A stretch of 54,353 nt of DNA from Streptomyces sp. E2N166 (GCF_003671715.1 NZ_RAIF01000020.1:129275-183627), one strand, 5' to 3'. Positions 1 to 8,897 are shown, numbered from the stretch's first letter. The notes: generated by a model not told the origin, from the sequence alone. Numbers and translations are program-made.

Positions 1-150
1 ACTCCGGCGCGTCGGCGTAGCGACGCCCGTGCCGGTGCGGCGGTGCAGCGACGCCGCCGCATCCTCTCGTCCGGTGCGCGCCGGGCATCCTCCGTCGGTC
101 CGACGGACCCCGGCGCGCACCGGAGCACCTCACATCTGGGACATTTTTCT

Positions 151-804
151 ATGCGCAAGAAGACGTTCGCCGCGGCCGCGCTGCTCGCCGCCGCCTCCCT
201 GACCCTGACCGCCTGCGGCGGCGGCGCCGCCGACAGCGACGCGCCCGTCACCGTGGTCTCCGAGGACACCGGCCAGCAGGCCGCCACCGTCCTCGACAAG
301 CCGTTCGAGAAGCCCGACCTGGTCCTCACCGACACGAAGGGCAAGGAGTACGACCTCCGCGAGCGGACCGCCGGCAAACCCACCCTGATCTACTTCGGCT
401 ACACCCACTGCCCCGACGTCTGCCCCCTGACCATGAACAACGTCGCCGTGGCCAAGAAGCAGCTGTCCCAGGCCGAGCAGGACAAGCTCCAGATCGTGTT
501 CGTCACCACCGACCCCGAGCGCGACACCCCGGCCGCGCTCGGCAAGTGGCTCAAGGGCATCGACCCGCAGATCGTCGGTCTGACCGGCGAGTTCGACACC
601 ATCCAGGCCGGCGCCCGTACCCTGGGCATCTCCATCGACCCGCCGACCAAGGACAAGGACGGCAAGGTCGTCTCGACGCACGGCACCCAGGTCGTCGCCT
701 TCTCCCCGAAGTCCGACGCCGGCTACGTCCTCTACGGCGAGGACGCCACCGTCGAGGACTACACCAAGGATCTCCCCAAGCTCGTCAAGGGGGAGAACCC
801 GTGA
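151..804 (+). CDS. sco: Sco family copper chaperone lipoprotein
   Basis: 217-aa membrane-anchored thioredoxin-fold protein that handles copper outside the cell and is known to help mature the CuA site of cytochrome c oxidase. The start at 151 gives a proper lipoprotein signal: MRKK, a hydrophobic stretch, and lipobox LTAC with Cys22. An in-frame extension back to base 43 is Arg-rich and unlikely. The copper motif is CPDVC (Cys87, Cys91) with the distal ligand His177 in STHGTQ. It overlaps the next gene by 4 bp, so it is co-translated with the PCuAC protein. Bases 1-150 are upstream sequence; a frame ending at a TAG at 18-20 could be the tail of a preceding gene, but too little is visible. In S. 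lividans the equivalent Sco works with ECuC and DtpA. Confidence 0.93.
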   Translation: MRKKTFAAAALLAAASLTLTACGGGAADSDAPVTVVSEDTGQQAATVLDKPFEKPDLVLTDTKGKEYDLRERTAGKPTLIYFGYTHCPDVCPLTMNNVAVAKKQLSQAEQDKLQIVFVTTDPERDTPAALGKWLKGIDPQIVGLTGEFDTIQAGARTLGISIDPPTKDKDGKVVSTHGTQVVAFSPKSDAGYVLYGEDATVEDYTKDLPKLVKGENP

Positions 805-1280
805 GAGGCCGTCCCACCCTCGCCGCCGTGACGATGACCGGCGCCCTGGCCCTCGCGGGCTGCGGCGACTCGGGCTCCGACTCCGACTCCTCGGCCGCCG
901 GTGCCGAACTCTCCGTCGGCGCCGCCTACATACCGCAGCCGGTGTCCGACTCGATGGCGGCGGGCTTCCTCACCATCACCAACAAGGGCGACGCCGAGGA
1001 CGAGCTGACCTCCGTCACCAGCGAGGCCGGTGACGTCACCGTCCACGAGACCGTCGACGGGACAATGAAGGAGGTCGACCGCCTCCCCGTCCCCGCCCAC
1101 GGTCGACTCGTGTTCAAGAGCGGCGGCAACCACCTGATGTTCGAGAAGCTGAAGCAGCGGCTCAAGCAGGGACAGACGGTCTCCGTCGAACTGCGCTTCG
1201 CCCGCTCCGGCCCCGTCACGGTCAAGCTCCCCGTGAAGGCGGCCACTTACCAGCCCACCACCGGACACTCCGGACACTGA
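801..1280 (+). CDS. ecuC: PCuAC-family copper chaperone lipoprotein (ECuC)
   Basis: 159-aa extracytoplasmic Cu(I) chaperone of the PCuAC (DUF461) family. It starts at a GTG that overlaps the sco stop codon (GTGA). The lipobox LAGC places Cys21 as the lipidated residue, followed by a Ser/Asp-rich linker. The ligand set is His82, Met89, His111 and Met113; Met89-x21-His-x-Met fits the family pattern. A short His tail (GHSGH) may add metal affinity. From the S. lividans homologue, this protein is expected to pass Cu(I) to Sco. Gene order and overlap support a common operon with sco, copCD and dtpA. Confidence 0.92.
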   Translation: MRGRPTLAAVTMTGALALAGCGDSGSDSDSSAAGAELSVGAAYIPQPVSDSMAAGFLTITNKGDAEDELTSVTSEAGDVTVHETVDGTMKEVDRLPVPAHGRLVFKSGGNHLMFEKLKQRLKQGQTVSVELRFARSGPVTVKLPVKAATYQPTTGHSGH

Positions 1281-1293
1281 GGGAGGGACCACC

Positions 1294-3330
1294 TTGACGC
1301 AGACCATCGCCCCGCGCGTCCGGACCCTGGTGCTGCTGCTCCTGGCCGCGGCCTGCGCGCTGCTCGCCGGCGCCGGGCCGGCCTCCGCGCACGCCGCGCT
1401 GACCGGCAGCGACCCCGGGCAGGGGGCGGTGGTCGACAAGGCTCCGGCCCAGGTGTCGCTCACCTTCTCCGAGTCGGTCTCCATGGACGACGACTCGCTG
1501 CGCGTCCTCGACCCCAAGGGTGAGCGCGTCGACGACGGCAGGCCGTCCGGCACGGGCGGCACGAAGTACACCGTGAGACTGCACGCGGGGCTGCCCGACG
1601 GCACGTACACGGTGACCTACCAGGTCGTCTCCGCCGACAGTCATCCCGTGGCCGGTGCCTACACCTTCTCCATCGGCGCCCCGTCCGAGACCTCCGTCTC
1701 CGTCTACGGCACGGAGGCGGGCGGCGGGACCGTCGGCTGGCTGTACGGCCTCGGACGGTACGTGTCGTACGCCGGATTCACCGTGCTGGTGGGCGGCGCC
1801 GCCTTCGTCCTCGCCTGCTGGCCGCGCGGCTCCGGCGTCCGGGCCGTGCAGCGGCTCGTGGTCTCCGGATGGCTCGCGCTGACCTCCGCCACCCTCGTAC
1901 TGCTCCTGCTGCGCGGCTCCTACACCGGTTCCGGGAAGCTCGGCGACGTCTTCGACCTGAACCTGCTCGGCGAGGTGCTGCAGACCAAGACCGGCGCCGC
2001 GCTGGTCTCCCGGCTGCTGCTGCTGGCGGCGGCCGCGCTCTTCGTCGCCGTGCTCTTCGGCGCCTATGACAAGCGGGAGGACGAGGAGAAACGGGACCTC
2101 ACCTTCGGACTCGCGGTCGGCGGAGCCGTGGTGGCGGCCGGACTCGCGGCGACCTGGGCGATGTCCGAGCACGCCTCGGTCGGCCTCCAGGCCGGTATCG
2201 CCATGCCCGTCGACATCGTTCACCTGCTCGCCGTCGCCACCTGGCTCGGCGGGCTCACCGCCCTGCTCGTCGCCCTGTACCGGGCGCCCGCGGACACGCC
2301 CGTCGCGGCCTCGGCCGTACGGCGGTTCTCGCGCCTCGCCTTCGGCAGCGTGATCGCGCTGGTGGTGACCGGCACCTACCAGTCCTGGCGCCAGCTCGGC
2401 TCCTGGACGGCCTTCACCGACACCCGGTACGGGCAGCTGCTCCTCGTAAAGATCGGGCTCGTGGCGGTGCTGGTCGGCATCGCCTACCTCTCGCGCCGGT
2501 GGACGGCACAGCTGGTGGAGGCGGTGCCGGCCATCGCCCACCAGCGGGAGAAGGAGCAGGTCGGGTCGTCCCGTGGCCGTACGACCACGGGAGCGGGATC
2601 CGCGGAGAAGGCTAGATCCACCGAGAAGGCGAAGGCCGCCGAGAAGGTGTCCGGGGCAGCGACGAAAGCCGGGGCCGCGAAGGGGGCCGGGGCCGCGAAG
2701 GCTTCCGGGCAGGGCTCCGGGGCCGGGGCCGCGAAGGGCTCCGGCACCTCCCAGCGCGACGCCCAGCTCGCCCGGCAGCGCGCGGCCGTGGACGCCGCCC
2801 GGCAGAAACGGGAACGAGACGCCGACCCCCAGCGTTTCGGACTGCGCCGCTCCGTGCTCGCAGAGGCGGGCATCGCCGTCGTCCTGCTCGCCGTCACCAC
2901 CGTCCTGACCCAGACCGAGCCCGGCCGGACCGAGGAGGAGGCCAAGGCCGCCAACCCGACCTCCGCCGCCACGACCGGTCCCTCCTCCGGTGCGGTCACC
3001 CTGGACATGCCCTTCGACACCGGCGGCCAGAACGGCAAGGGAGTCGTACGGGTCGAGCTCGACCCCGCCCGGGTGGGCGCCAACGACATGCACCTCTACG
3101 TCGAACGCCCGGACGGCAAGGCCTTCGACATCCCCGAGGTGAAGGTCGCCTTCACCCAGAAGGCCAAGGACATCGGGCCGCTCCCCGTCGTCCCCGACCA
3201 CATCACCACCGGACACTGGTCGGCGAGCGGGGTGCAGATCCCGATCGCCGGGGACTGGGAGGTCGCCGTGACCGTCCGGACCTCCGACATCGACCAGGCG
3301 ACCGTCTCGAAGAACGCGCAGATCGGCTGA
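1294..3330 (+). CDS. CopC-CopD fusion copper resistance/import protein
   Basis: 678-aa protein starting at TTG with a strong Shine-Dalgarno (GGGAGGG, 1281-1287). A signal peptide ends at ASA, leaving His33 as the mature N-terminal residue, the typical CopC Cu(II) ligand. The matching DSHPVAG motif (Asp114, His116) completes a CopC beta-sandwich. Residues from about 145 to 410 form a CopD-type multi-helix membrane domain. A long Lys/Ala/Gly-rich low-complexity linker (about 415-510) leads to one more TM segment near 525-540 and a C-terminal extracellular domain of about 110 residues (from about 570). The YtkA-like nature of this last domain is a guess. Inferred role: periplasm-side copper binding and copper movement across the membrane, supplying the neighbouring cuproprotein chaperones and DtpA. 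Confidence 0.88.
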   Translation: MTQTIAPRVRTLVLLLLAAACALLAGAGPASAHAALTGSDPGQGAVVDKAPAQVSLTFSESVSMDDDSLRVLDPKGERVDDGRPSGTGGTKYTVRLHAGLPDGTYTVTYQVVSADSHPVAGAYTFSIGAPSETSVSVYGTEAGGGTVGWLYGLGRYVSYAGFTVLVGGAAFVLACWPRGSGVRAVQRLVVSGWLALTSATLVLLLLRGSYTGSGKLGDVFDLNLLGEVLQTKTGAALVSRLLLLAAAALFVAVLFGAYDKREDEEKRDLTFGLAVGGAVVAAGLAATWAMSEHASVGLQAGIAMPVDIVHLLAVATWLGGLTALLVALYRAPADTPVAASAVRRFSRLAFGSVIALVVTGTYQSWRQLGSWTAFTDTRYGQLLLVKIGLVAVLVGIAYLSRRWTAQLVEAVPAIAHQREKEQVGSSRGRTTTGAGSAEKARSTEKAKAAEKVSGAATKAGAAKGAGAAKASGQGSGAGAAKGSGTSQRDAQLARQRAAVDAARQKRERDADPQRFGLRRSVLAEAGIAVVLLAVTTVLTQTEPGRTEEEAKAANPTSAATTGPSSGAVTLDMPFDTGGQNGKGVVRVELDPARVGANDMHLYVERPDGKAFDIPEVKVAFTQKAKDIGPLPVVPDHITTGHWSASGVQIPIAGDWEVAVTVRTSDIDQATVSKNAQIG

Positions 3331-3338
3331 ACCGCACC

Positions 3339-4667
3339 ATGGCTGACCAGTCCATCCCGGAGGCCCGTACCCCCGAGGCGACCCGCGTGGCGCCCGGCGG
3401 ACCCGGGCCGCTCGACTCCGAGAACACCAGCACACGCCAGGGCGTCTCGCGGCGGCGGCTGCTCGGCACCGCAGGCGCCACCGGGCTCGTACTCGGCGCG
3501 GTCGGCGGCGCCGCGGGCTACGCCGCCGCGCCCTCCCCGGCCACGCCGCTCACCTCGCTGGGCGACGAGGAGGTGATGTTTCACGGGAAACATCAGCCCG
3601 GCATCACCACCCCGATGCAAGCCTGCGGGCATCTCGTCGCGTTCGACCTGGCGGCGGGCGCCGGCCGCCGGGAGGCCGCCGCGCTGCTGCGCCGCTGGTC
3701 CGAGACCGCCCGGCGGCTGATGGCGGGGGAGCCCGCCGGTGCCCGTGACACGGGCGTGGCCCGGGACGCGGGGCCTTCCTCGCTGACTGTCACCTTCGGA
3801 TTCGGACACAGCTTCTTCGGCCGGACCGGCCTGGACAAGCACCGCCCGGTAGCTCTCGACCCGCTGCCCGACTTCTCCTCCGACCACCTCGACAAGAACC
3901 GCAGCAACGGCGATCTGTGGGTGCAGATCGGCGCCGACGATGCCCTGGTCGCCTTCCACGCCCTGCGCGCGATCCAGCAGGACGCCGGGTCGGCCGCCCG
4001 CGTCCGGTGGCAGATGAACGGCTTCAACCGCTCACCGGGCGCCACCGCCCACCCCATGACGGCCCGCAACCTCATGGGCCAGGTCGACGGCACCCGCAAT
4101 CCGAAGCCCGCCGACGCCGACTTCGACCAGCGGATCTTCGTCCCCGAGAGGCCCGAGAAGGACGAGAAGACCGAGCAGGCATGGATGGCGAACGGCTCCT
4201 ACGCCGTCGTACGCCGCATCCGCATGCTCCTCGATGACTGGGAGAAGCTTTCGGCCAAGGCCCAGGAGGACGTCATCGGGCGCCGCAAGTCCGACGGGGC
4301 TCCGCTGTCCGGGGGCAGCGAGACGACCGAGATGGACCTGGAGAAGACGGATCAGGCCGGGAACCTGATCGTCCCGATCAACGCCCACGCCCGCATCACC
4401 CGCCCCGACCAGAACGGCGGCGCGGCCATGGTCCGCCGACCCTTCTCGTACCACGACGGCTTCGACGCGGACGGCGTCCCCGACGCGGGGCTGCTCTTCA
4501 TCTGCTGGCAGGCCGATCCGCTGCGCGGCTTCGTGCCGGTGCAGCGCAAGCTGGACCGGGGCGACGCGCTTTCGCGGTTCATCCGGCACGAGGCGAGCGG
4601 TCTGTTCGCGGTGCCGGGCGGGGCGGCGGAGGGAGAGTACGTGGGACAGCGGCTGCTGGAGGGGTGA
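3339..4667 (+). CDS. dtpA: Tat-secreted DyP-type heme peroxidase DtpA
   Basis: 442-aa dye-decolourising peroxidase exported folded by the Tat system. An N-terminal extension of about 35 residues precedes the twin-arginine motif SRRRLLG (Arg38-Arg39) and a hydrophobic segment. Family marks are the FHGKHQ motif (81-86), the catalytic GQVDG loop (Asp250), the likely proximal heme His350 in NAHARI, and the distal arginine in VRRPFSYHDG (366-367). In S. lividans DtpA works with the copper radical oxidase GlxA in copper-dependent hyphal development, which fits this copper operon. It starts 8 bp after copCD with no clear ribosome site, so translational coupling is likely. The codons for the conserved FHGKHQ loop contain a near-parS sequence (separate entry). 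Confidence 0.93.
   Translation: MADQSIPEARTPEATRVAPGGPGPLDSENTSTRQGVSRRRLLGTAGATGLVLGAVGGAAGYAAAPSPATPLTSLGDEEVMFHGKHQPGITTPMQACGHLVAFDLAAGAGRREAAALLRRWSETARRLMAGEPAGARDTGVARDAGPSSLTVTFGFGHSFFGRTGLDKHRPVALDPLPDFSSDHLDKNRSNGDLWVQIGADDALVAFHALRAIQQDAGSAARVRWQMNGFNRSPGATAHPMTARNLMGQVDGTRNPKPADADFDQRIFVPERPEKDEKTEQAWMANGSYAVVRRIRMLLDDWEKLSAKAQEDVIGRRKSDGAPLSGGSETTEMDLEKTDQAGNLIVPINAHARITRPDQNGGAAMVRRPFSYHDGFDADGVPDAGLLFICWQADPLRGFVPVQRKLDRGDALSRFIRHEASGLFAVPGGAAEGEYVGQRLLEG
3578..3591. promoter_or_regulatory. parS-like site, one mismatch, inside dtpA
   Basis: The sequence differs from the Streptomyces ParB site GTTTCACGTGAAAC only at position 9 (T to G). It encodes part of the conserved DyP motif FHGKHQ, so protein constraint could explain it. 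Whether ParB binds is unknown. Confidence 0.35.
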
Positions 4668-4735
4668 AACCGACCGGGAGCCACCCCGAAGAGCGGGTTG
4701 CACGAGACGCGTGAGCCCGGTCTCCCGGGGCCTAT

Positions 4736-4741
4736 TAGGGT
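4736..4741 (+). promoter_or_regulatory. -10 element for leaderless pheA
   Basis: TAGGGT lies 6 nt before the pheA ATG, the spacing typical of leaderless Streptomyces transcripts. No convincing -35 is seen. Confidence 0.4.
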
Positions 4742-4747
4742 GAGGTC

Positions 4748-5680
4748 ATGCCAGCCAGTTACGCGTATCTCGGCCCCGAAGGCACCTTCACCGAAGTCGC
4801 TCTGCGCACACTTCCGGAGACGGCGACCCGGGAGCTGGTCCCCTACGTCTCCGTCCAGTCCGCGCTCGACGCGGTCCGCACCGGCGAGGCCGAGGCCGCG
4901 TTCGTGCCGATCGAGAACTCCGTGGAAGGCGGCATCACCACCACCCTCGACGAGCTGGTCGCCGGCCAGCCGCTGATGATCTACCGCGAGGTGCTGCTGT
5001 CCATCACCTTCGCGCTGCTGGTCCGCCCCGGCACCAAGCTGTCGGACATCAAGACGGTCACCGCCCACCCGGCGGCCCAGCCCCAGGTACGCAACTGGAT
5101 CAAGGCGCACCTCCCGGAGGTCGCCTGGGAGTCGGCCGCCTCCAACGCCGACGGCGCCCGCCTGGTGCAGGAGGGCCGTTACGACGCGGCATTCGCCGGC
5201 GAGTTCGCCGCGGCCCGCTACGGCCTGGAGGTCCTGGAGGCCGACATCCACGACGCGGAGAACGCCCAGACGCGCTTCGTGCTGGTCGGCCGGCCCGCCA
5301 GGCCCGCGGCACCGACCGGCGCGGACAAGACGTCCGTCGTGCTCTGGCAGCGCGACGACCACCCCGGCGGCCTGCGCGACCTGCTGAGCGAGTTCGCCAC
5401 CCGGGGCGTCAACCTGATGCTGCTGCAGTCCCGGCCCACCGGCGCGGGTATCGGCAACTACTGCTTCTGCATCGACGCCGAGGGCCACATCTCCGACCGC
5501 CGGGTGGCCGATGCCCTCATGGGCCTGAAGCGGACCTGTCTCCAGGTGCGCTACCTCGGGTCGTACCCGCGGGCGGAGGTCGAGCCGGCGGACGTGGACG
5601 CGCTGCGGCGGGGCACCTCCGACGAGGACTTCGTGGCGGCGGCGGACTGGGTGGCGCGCTGCCAGGACGGCCGTTTCTGA
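4748..5680 (+). CDS. pheA: Prephenate dehydratase
   Basis: 310-aa monofunctional prephenate dehydratase that converts prephenate to phenylpyruvate in phenylalanine synthesis. The PDT catalytic domain (about 1-190) begins YLGPEGTFTE and carries the NAQTRFVLVGR motif, whose Thr-Arg-Phe is the conserved catalytic/effector segment. The ACT regulatory domain (about 200-280) includes GGLRDLL and LQSRPTG, a variant of the ESRP phenylalanine-binding motif, so feedback inhibition by phenylalanine is expected. It appears to be a single gene with a leaderless start. The aromatic aminotransferase gene at 28.1-29.2 kb could supply the last step of the pathway. A weak inverted repeat (GGCCG-GAAC-CGGCC, 5682-5695) directly after the stop may serve as a terminator. 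Confidence 0.96.
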   Translation: MPASYAYLGPEGTFTEVALRTLPETATRELVPYVSVQSALDAVRTGEAEAAFVPIENSVEGGITTTLDELVAGQPLMIYREVLLSITFALLVRPGTKLSDIKTVTAHPAAQPQVRNWIKAHLPEVAWESAASNADGARLVQEGRYDAAFAGEFAAARYGLEVLEADIHDAENAQTRFVLVGRPARPAAPTGADKTSVVLWQRDDHPGGLRDLLSEFATRGVNLMLLQSRPTGAGIGNYCFCIDAEGHISDRRVADALMGLKRTCLQVRYLGSYPRAEVEPADVDALRRGTSDEDFVAAADWVARCQDGRF

Positions 5681-5716
5681 CGGCCGGAACCGGCCAGTCC
5701 TACCTGCTGATTTTCG

Positions 5717-6072
5717 TTGTCCACAGGAGCGCTCCGAGTTATCCACAGGTCCGCTTCTCGACCTGGGGACAAGTCGACAACGAAGTGGTACTCAGTCGAC
5801 AAATCCCCCAACAGCCCCCACTTCGTCCACAGGCGCCCAGGTCACCCTTCGTCCACCTGTTTCTCGCCCGCCATCCTCCGGAGTGACACCGAGCGTCCCG
5901 TTTCCACTCGAAAGTGGGGTCGCAAAGGGTTTGGGTGGCCCATCTCAGGAATTGGGAATGATCACCTCCGTGAGTCCACAGACCTTTCGCACAGCCTGTG
6001 GATAACTTTTCCGGGTTGGGGATTCCTGTGGACAGACGAGCGCGCGGTAGGGCTCAAGTCCCCTCCTCCACA
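5717..6072. other. Cluster of DnaA boxes in the pheA-serS intergenic region
   Basis: This part of a 580-bp gene-free region (5681-6260) holds many copies of the actinobacterial DnaA box (T/C)(T/C)(G/A/C)TCCACA. Matches are: TTGTCCACA 5717-5725 (+), TTATCCACA 5739-5747 (+), TCGTCCACA 5823-5831 (+), TTATCCACA 5997-6005 (-), CTGTCCACA 6027-6035 (-) and TCCTCCACA 6064-6072 (+). Weaker copies lie at 5764-5772, 5849-5857 and 5972-5980. Boxes face both ways and there is no AT-rich unwinding stretch, no dnaA or dnaN, so this is a binding cluster rather than an origin. A high-affinity cluster called D78 that limits initiation was reported in S. coelicolor; I infer this is its counterpart. A small hairpin (CCACT-CGAA-AGTGG, 5904-5917) sits between boxes. 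Confidence 0.8.
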
Positions 6073-6247
6073 AGGAAATCCGGTCAACCCACGGCTCGTC
6101 GACCGCTTCGTTCCGGGGAACGGGACGCCTTTCATTGACCCGCGCGACCACGCTCTTACAAGGACCACATATGCCGCGATTCCCGCATAGCGGAACGTGC
6201 GGCCCGCGTTCGGCAATAGTGAGTCGAGACCCGTGACCGCGCACCGG

Positions 6248-6253
6248 TAGCCT
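6248..6253 (+). promoter_or_regulatory. -10 element for leaderless serS
   Basis: TAGCCT ends 7 nt before the GTG start of serS and no Shine-Dalgarno is present, so a leaderless mRNA is likely. A further candidate promoter, TTGACC (6135-6140) with TACAAG 16 nt later, lies upstream. Confidence 0.35.
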
Positions 6254-6260
6254 TGACCGC

Positions 6261-7538
6261 GTGATTGACCTTCGCCTGCTCCGTGAGGACCCCGACCGTG
6301 TGCGCGCGTCTCAGCGCGCCCGTGGAGAGGACGTCGCGCTCGTCGACTCCCTCCTGTCCGCCGACGAACGGCGCAGGTCGTCCGGCGTCCGCTTCGACGA
6401 GCTGCGCGCCGAGCAGAAGGGCCTCGGCAAGCTCATCGGCAAGGCCTCCGGAGACGAGAAGGCCGAACTGCTGAAGCGGGCGAGCGGACTCGCCGCCGAC
6501 GTCAAGGCGGCCGACGCCGAGCGCGACGCCGCCGACGCCGAGACCCAGGAGCTGCTCCAGCGGCTCAGCAACCTCGTCCACCCCGACGTACCCGTCGGCG
6601 GCGAGGAGGACTTCGTCACGCTGGAGACGCACGGCACGCACCGCGACTTCGCGGCCGAGGGCTTCGAGCCCAGGGACCACCTGGAGCTGGGCCAGCTGCT
6701 CGGCGCCATCGACGTCGAGCGCGGCGCCAAGGTCTCCGGCTCGCGTTTCTACTTCCTGACCGGCGTCGGCGCGCTCCTGGAGCTGGCCCTGGTCAACGCG
6801 GCGATCGCCCAGGCCACGGCGGCCGGCTTCACCCCGATGCTGACCCCGGCGCTGGTGCGCCCGCAGTCCATGGCCGGCACCGGCTTCCTCGGCCAGGCCG
6901 CCCAGGACGTCTACCACCTCGACAAGGACGACCTGTACCTGGTCGGCACGTCCGAGGTACCGCTCGCCGCGTACCACATGGACGAGATCCTCGACGCCGA
7001 CCGCCTGCCGCTGCGCTACGCCGGCTTCTCGCCCTGCTTCCGCCGCGAGGCGGGCTCGCACGGCAAGGACACCCGGGGCATCTTCCGCGTGCACCAGTTC
7101 GACAAGGTCGAGATGTTCTCCTACGTCCTCCCCGAGGACTCGCAGGCCGAGCACGAGCGCCTGCTGGAGTGGGAGAAGCAGTGGCTGACGTCGCTCGAGC
7201 TGCCGTTCCGGGTCATCGACGTCGCCTCGGCGGACCTGGGCTCCTCGGCCGCGCGCAAGTACGACTGCGAGGCGTGGATCCCGACCCAGGGGAAGTACCG
7301 CGAGCTGACCTCGACCTCGGACTGCACCGAGTTCCAGTCGCGCCGACTGTCGATCCGGGTCCGTGAGGACAAGAAGGTGCGCCCGCTGGCGACGCTCAAC
7401 GGCACGCTGTGCGCCGTACCGCGCACGATCGTGGCGATCCTGGAGAACCACCAGCAGGCCGACGGTTCGGTGCACGTGCCCGAGGTGCTGCGCCCGTACC
7501 TGGGCGGCCGGGAGGTCCTGGAGCCGGTGGCCAAGTGA
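6261..7538 (+). CDS. serS: Seryl-tRNA synthetase
   Basis: 425-aa class II aminoacyl-tRNA synthetase charging tRNA-Ser. The N-terminal tRNA-binding coiled coil (about 1-110, [18 protein letters not shown] onward) is followed by the catalytic core, with motif 2 in [19 protein letters not shown] and motif 3 around [13 protein letters not shown]. Length is normal for the family. It starts at GTG 6261, supported by the -10 element 7 nt upstream and the conserved N-terminus. The stop codon overlaps the start of the following HAD phosphatase gene. It sits directly downstream of the DnaA-box cluster, so its promoter lies at the edge of a region likely to be loaded with DnaA. Confidence 0.97.
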   Translation: MIDLRLLREDPDRVRASQRARGEDVALVDSLLSADERRRSSGVRFDELRAEQKGLGKLIGKASGDEKAELLKRASGLAADVKAADAERDAADAETQELLQRLSNLVHPDVPVGGEEDFVTLETHGTHRDFAAEGFEPRDHLELGQLLGAIDVERGAKVSGSRFYFLTGVGALLELALVNAAIAQATAAGFTPMLTPALVRPQSMAGTGFLGQAAQDVYHLDKDDLYLVGTSEVPLAAYHMDEILDADRLPLRYAGFSPCFRREAGSHGKDTRGIFRVHQFDKVEMFSYVLPEDSQAEHERLLEWEKQWLTSLELPFRVIDVASADLGSSAARKYDCEAWIPTQGKYRELTSTSDCTEFQSRRLSIRVREDKKVRPLATLNGTLCAVPRTIVAILENHQQADGSVHVPEVLRPYLGGREVLEPVAK

Positions 7539-8377
7539 CTGACACCGGCTCCGCCACGGGTCCCGGCAGCGGTTCGGCCGGGGGTTTCCCGTACCGGCTG
7601 ATCGCGACCGATCTCGACGGCACGCTGCTGCGCAGCGACGACACGATCTCGCCGCGTACCCGCGACGCGCTCACCGCGGCCACCGCGGCGGGCGCGGCCC
7701 ACATCGTGGTCACCGGCCGCGCGGTCCCGTGGACCCGGCACATCCTCGACGACCTCGGGTACGACGGGCTGGCCGTCTGCGGTCAGGGCGGTCAGGTCTA
7801 CCACGCCGGGGAGCACCGGCTGCTGACCTCGGTCACGCTGGACCGTCAGCTGGCCGGGGTGGCACTGGCCAAGATCGAGGCGGAGACCGGCCCGCTGTAC
7901 CTGGCCGCGAGCCGTGACGGCCTGGACGGCGACGTCCTGGTCGGACCGGGCTACGCGGTCGGGGGCGACTTGCCCGCGGTGCCGTTCACCGACGCCTCGG
8001 ACCTGTGGTCGGCGCCGCTGAACAAGATCTACATCCAGCATCCGACCCTGTCGGACGACGAGCTGGCCGAGGCTGCCCGGCACACCGCGGGCGGCTTCGT
8101 CACGGTGACCATGGCGGGCGCGGGCATCGTCGAGCTGCTCCCCCTCGGCCTGTCCAAGGCCACTGGGCTGTCACTGGCGGCGCGTCGCCTGGGGCTGAAG
8201 GCCGCGGACACGATCGCGTTCGGCGACATGCCCAACGACGTCCCGATGTTCGGCTGGGCCGCCCGGGGTGTGGCGATGGCCAACGCCCACGAGGAGCTGA
8301 AGGCGGTGGCCGACGAGGTGACGACCTCGAACGACGCGGACGGTATCGCGGTGGTGCTGGAGCGGCTGACGGCCTGA
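7535..8377 (+). CDS. Cof-type HAD-superfamily phosphatase
   Basis: 280-aa HAD type IIB hydrolase, probably a phosphatase of sugar phosphates, nucleotides or phosphorylated cofactors. Motif I is DLDGTLL with the nucleophile Asp and acid Asp; motif II Thr is in VVTGRA; the motif III Lys is in LSKATGLS; motif IV is [12 protein letters not shown] Gly/Ser-rich stretch precedes the fold. The GTG at 7535 overlaps the serS TGA (GTGA), so the two genes are translationally coupled. A longer frame starting inside serS is rejected. It is a paralogue of the HAD gene at 17.6-18.4 kb. The substrate cannot be read from sequence. Confidence 0.88.
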   Translation: MTDTGSATGPGSGSAGGFPYRLIATDLDGTLLRSDDTISPRTRDALTAATAAGAAHIVVTGRAVPWTRHILDDLGYDGLAVCGQGGQVYHAGEHRLLTSVTLDRQLAGVALAKIEAETGPLYLAASRDGLDGDVLVGPGYAVGGDLPAVPFTDASDLWSAPLNKIYIQHPTLSDDELAEAARHTAGGFVTVTMAGAGIVELLPLGLSKATGLSLAARRLGLKAADTIAFGDMPNDVPMFGWAARGVAMANAHEELKAVADEVTTSNDADGIAVVLERLTA

Positions 8378-8448
8378 CCCAGGCCCCCCGGTCTCCGAGA
8401 CCAGGTCGCACCGCAGGTCTCTGAGGCCAGGGGCTCCAGGCGCACGGT

Positions 8449-8536
8449 TCGGACGGCGCCGGCGTCCCCGTCGGTCGGCCCACGCGAGGCGTCTCGCGTG
8501 CTCGAAGCGGCCGCCCGATTCGCCGGCGCCGTCCGG
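8449..8536. terminator. Nested inverted repeats between convergent genes, probable bidirectional terminator
   Basis: A 14-bp perfect inverted repeat (8451-8464 with 8521-8534, one more pair at each outer edge) encloses a tight hairpin CACGCGAG-GCGT-CTCGCGTG at 8481-8500. It lies between the HAD gene (+) and the small hypothetical gene (-). It has no U-tract, as is common for Streptomyces terminators. Confidence 0.5.
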
Positions 8537-8606
8537 CCTCGTGCATGCACCACAGTGCCGGTACGGAAAGCTGGGCGCCACCGATTAAAAGCGGACGTAC
8601 GCCGCC

Positions 8607-8897
8607 TTATCGTCGGCGCCACCTGCGACGGCGGCCCTTGCTGAAGAACCATCCGGCGGGTGGCTCGTCGGAACGCCACGGCTGCGGCTCCGGCTTCTCA
8701 CGGCGCCAGCGGGCGGCGAGCATCCGGGCGCGGGCCGACGGCTCGGAGGTACCGGCGTCGCGTACAAACTCCTCGTCCAGAACGAGCCCGTCCCAGGCGT
8801 CGTCACCGGCGCCGTCCGTGGTCCCGTGCCCGGCGGCGCTACCGGCACCGTCCTCCGGCTGTCCGCGGCCGTCCTGCTGAGGTGTCTGGCCCGCCAT
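8607..8897 (-). CDS. Small charged hypothetical protein
   Basis: 96-aa soluble protein of unknown function. It starts at ATG 8897 with a good GGAGG ribosome site 8 nt upstream. The N-terminal half is Gly/Asp-rich and probably disordered (MAGQTPQQDGRGQPEDGAG). The middle contains a short ordered segment (WDGLVLDEEFVRDA, then ARARMLAARWRRE), and the C-terminus is very basic (GRRRRWRRR). This is a conserved-looking actinobacterial small protein in the serS neighbourhood. A membrane span is absent. It is separated from the ABC transporter operon upstream by a strong hairpin. Confidence 0.7.
   Translation of the reverse strand: MAGQTPQQDGRGQPEDGAGSAAGHGTTDGAGDDAWDGLVLDEEFVRDAGTSEPSARARMLAARWRREKPEPQPWRSDEPPAGWFFSKGRRRRWRRR

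Noticed and set aside
1222..3435. Very long minus-strand frame opposite copCD
   Set aside because: It is the mirror of a strong plus-strand gene in GC-rich DNA, low-complexity and without any domain; such antisense frames occur opposite many genes here.
5681..6260. Replication origin
   Set aside because: DnaA boxes are many, but dnaA, dnaN and an AT-rich unwinding element are absent, and serS/pheA are not origin neighbours.
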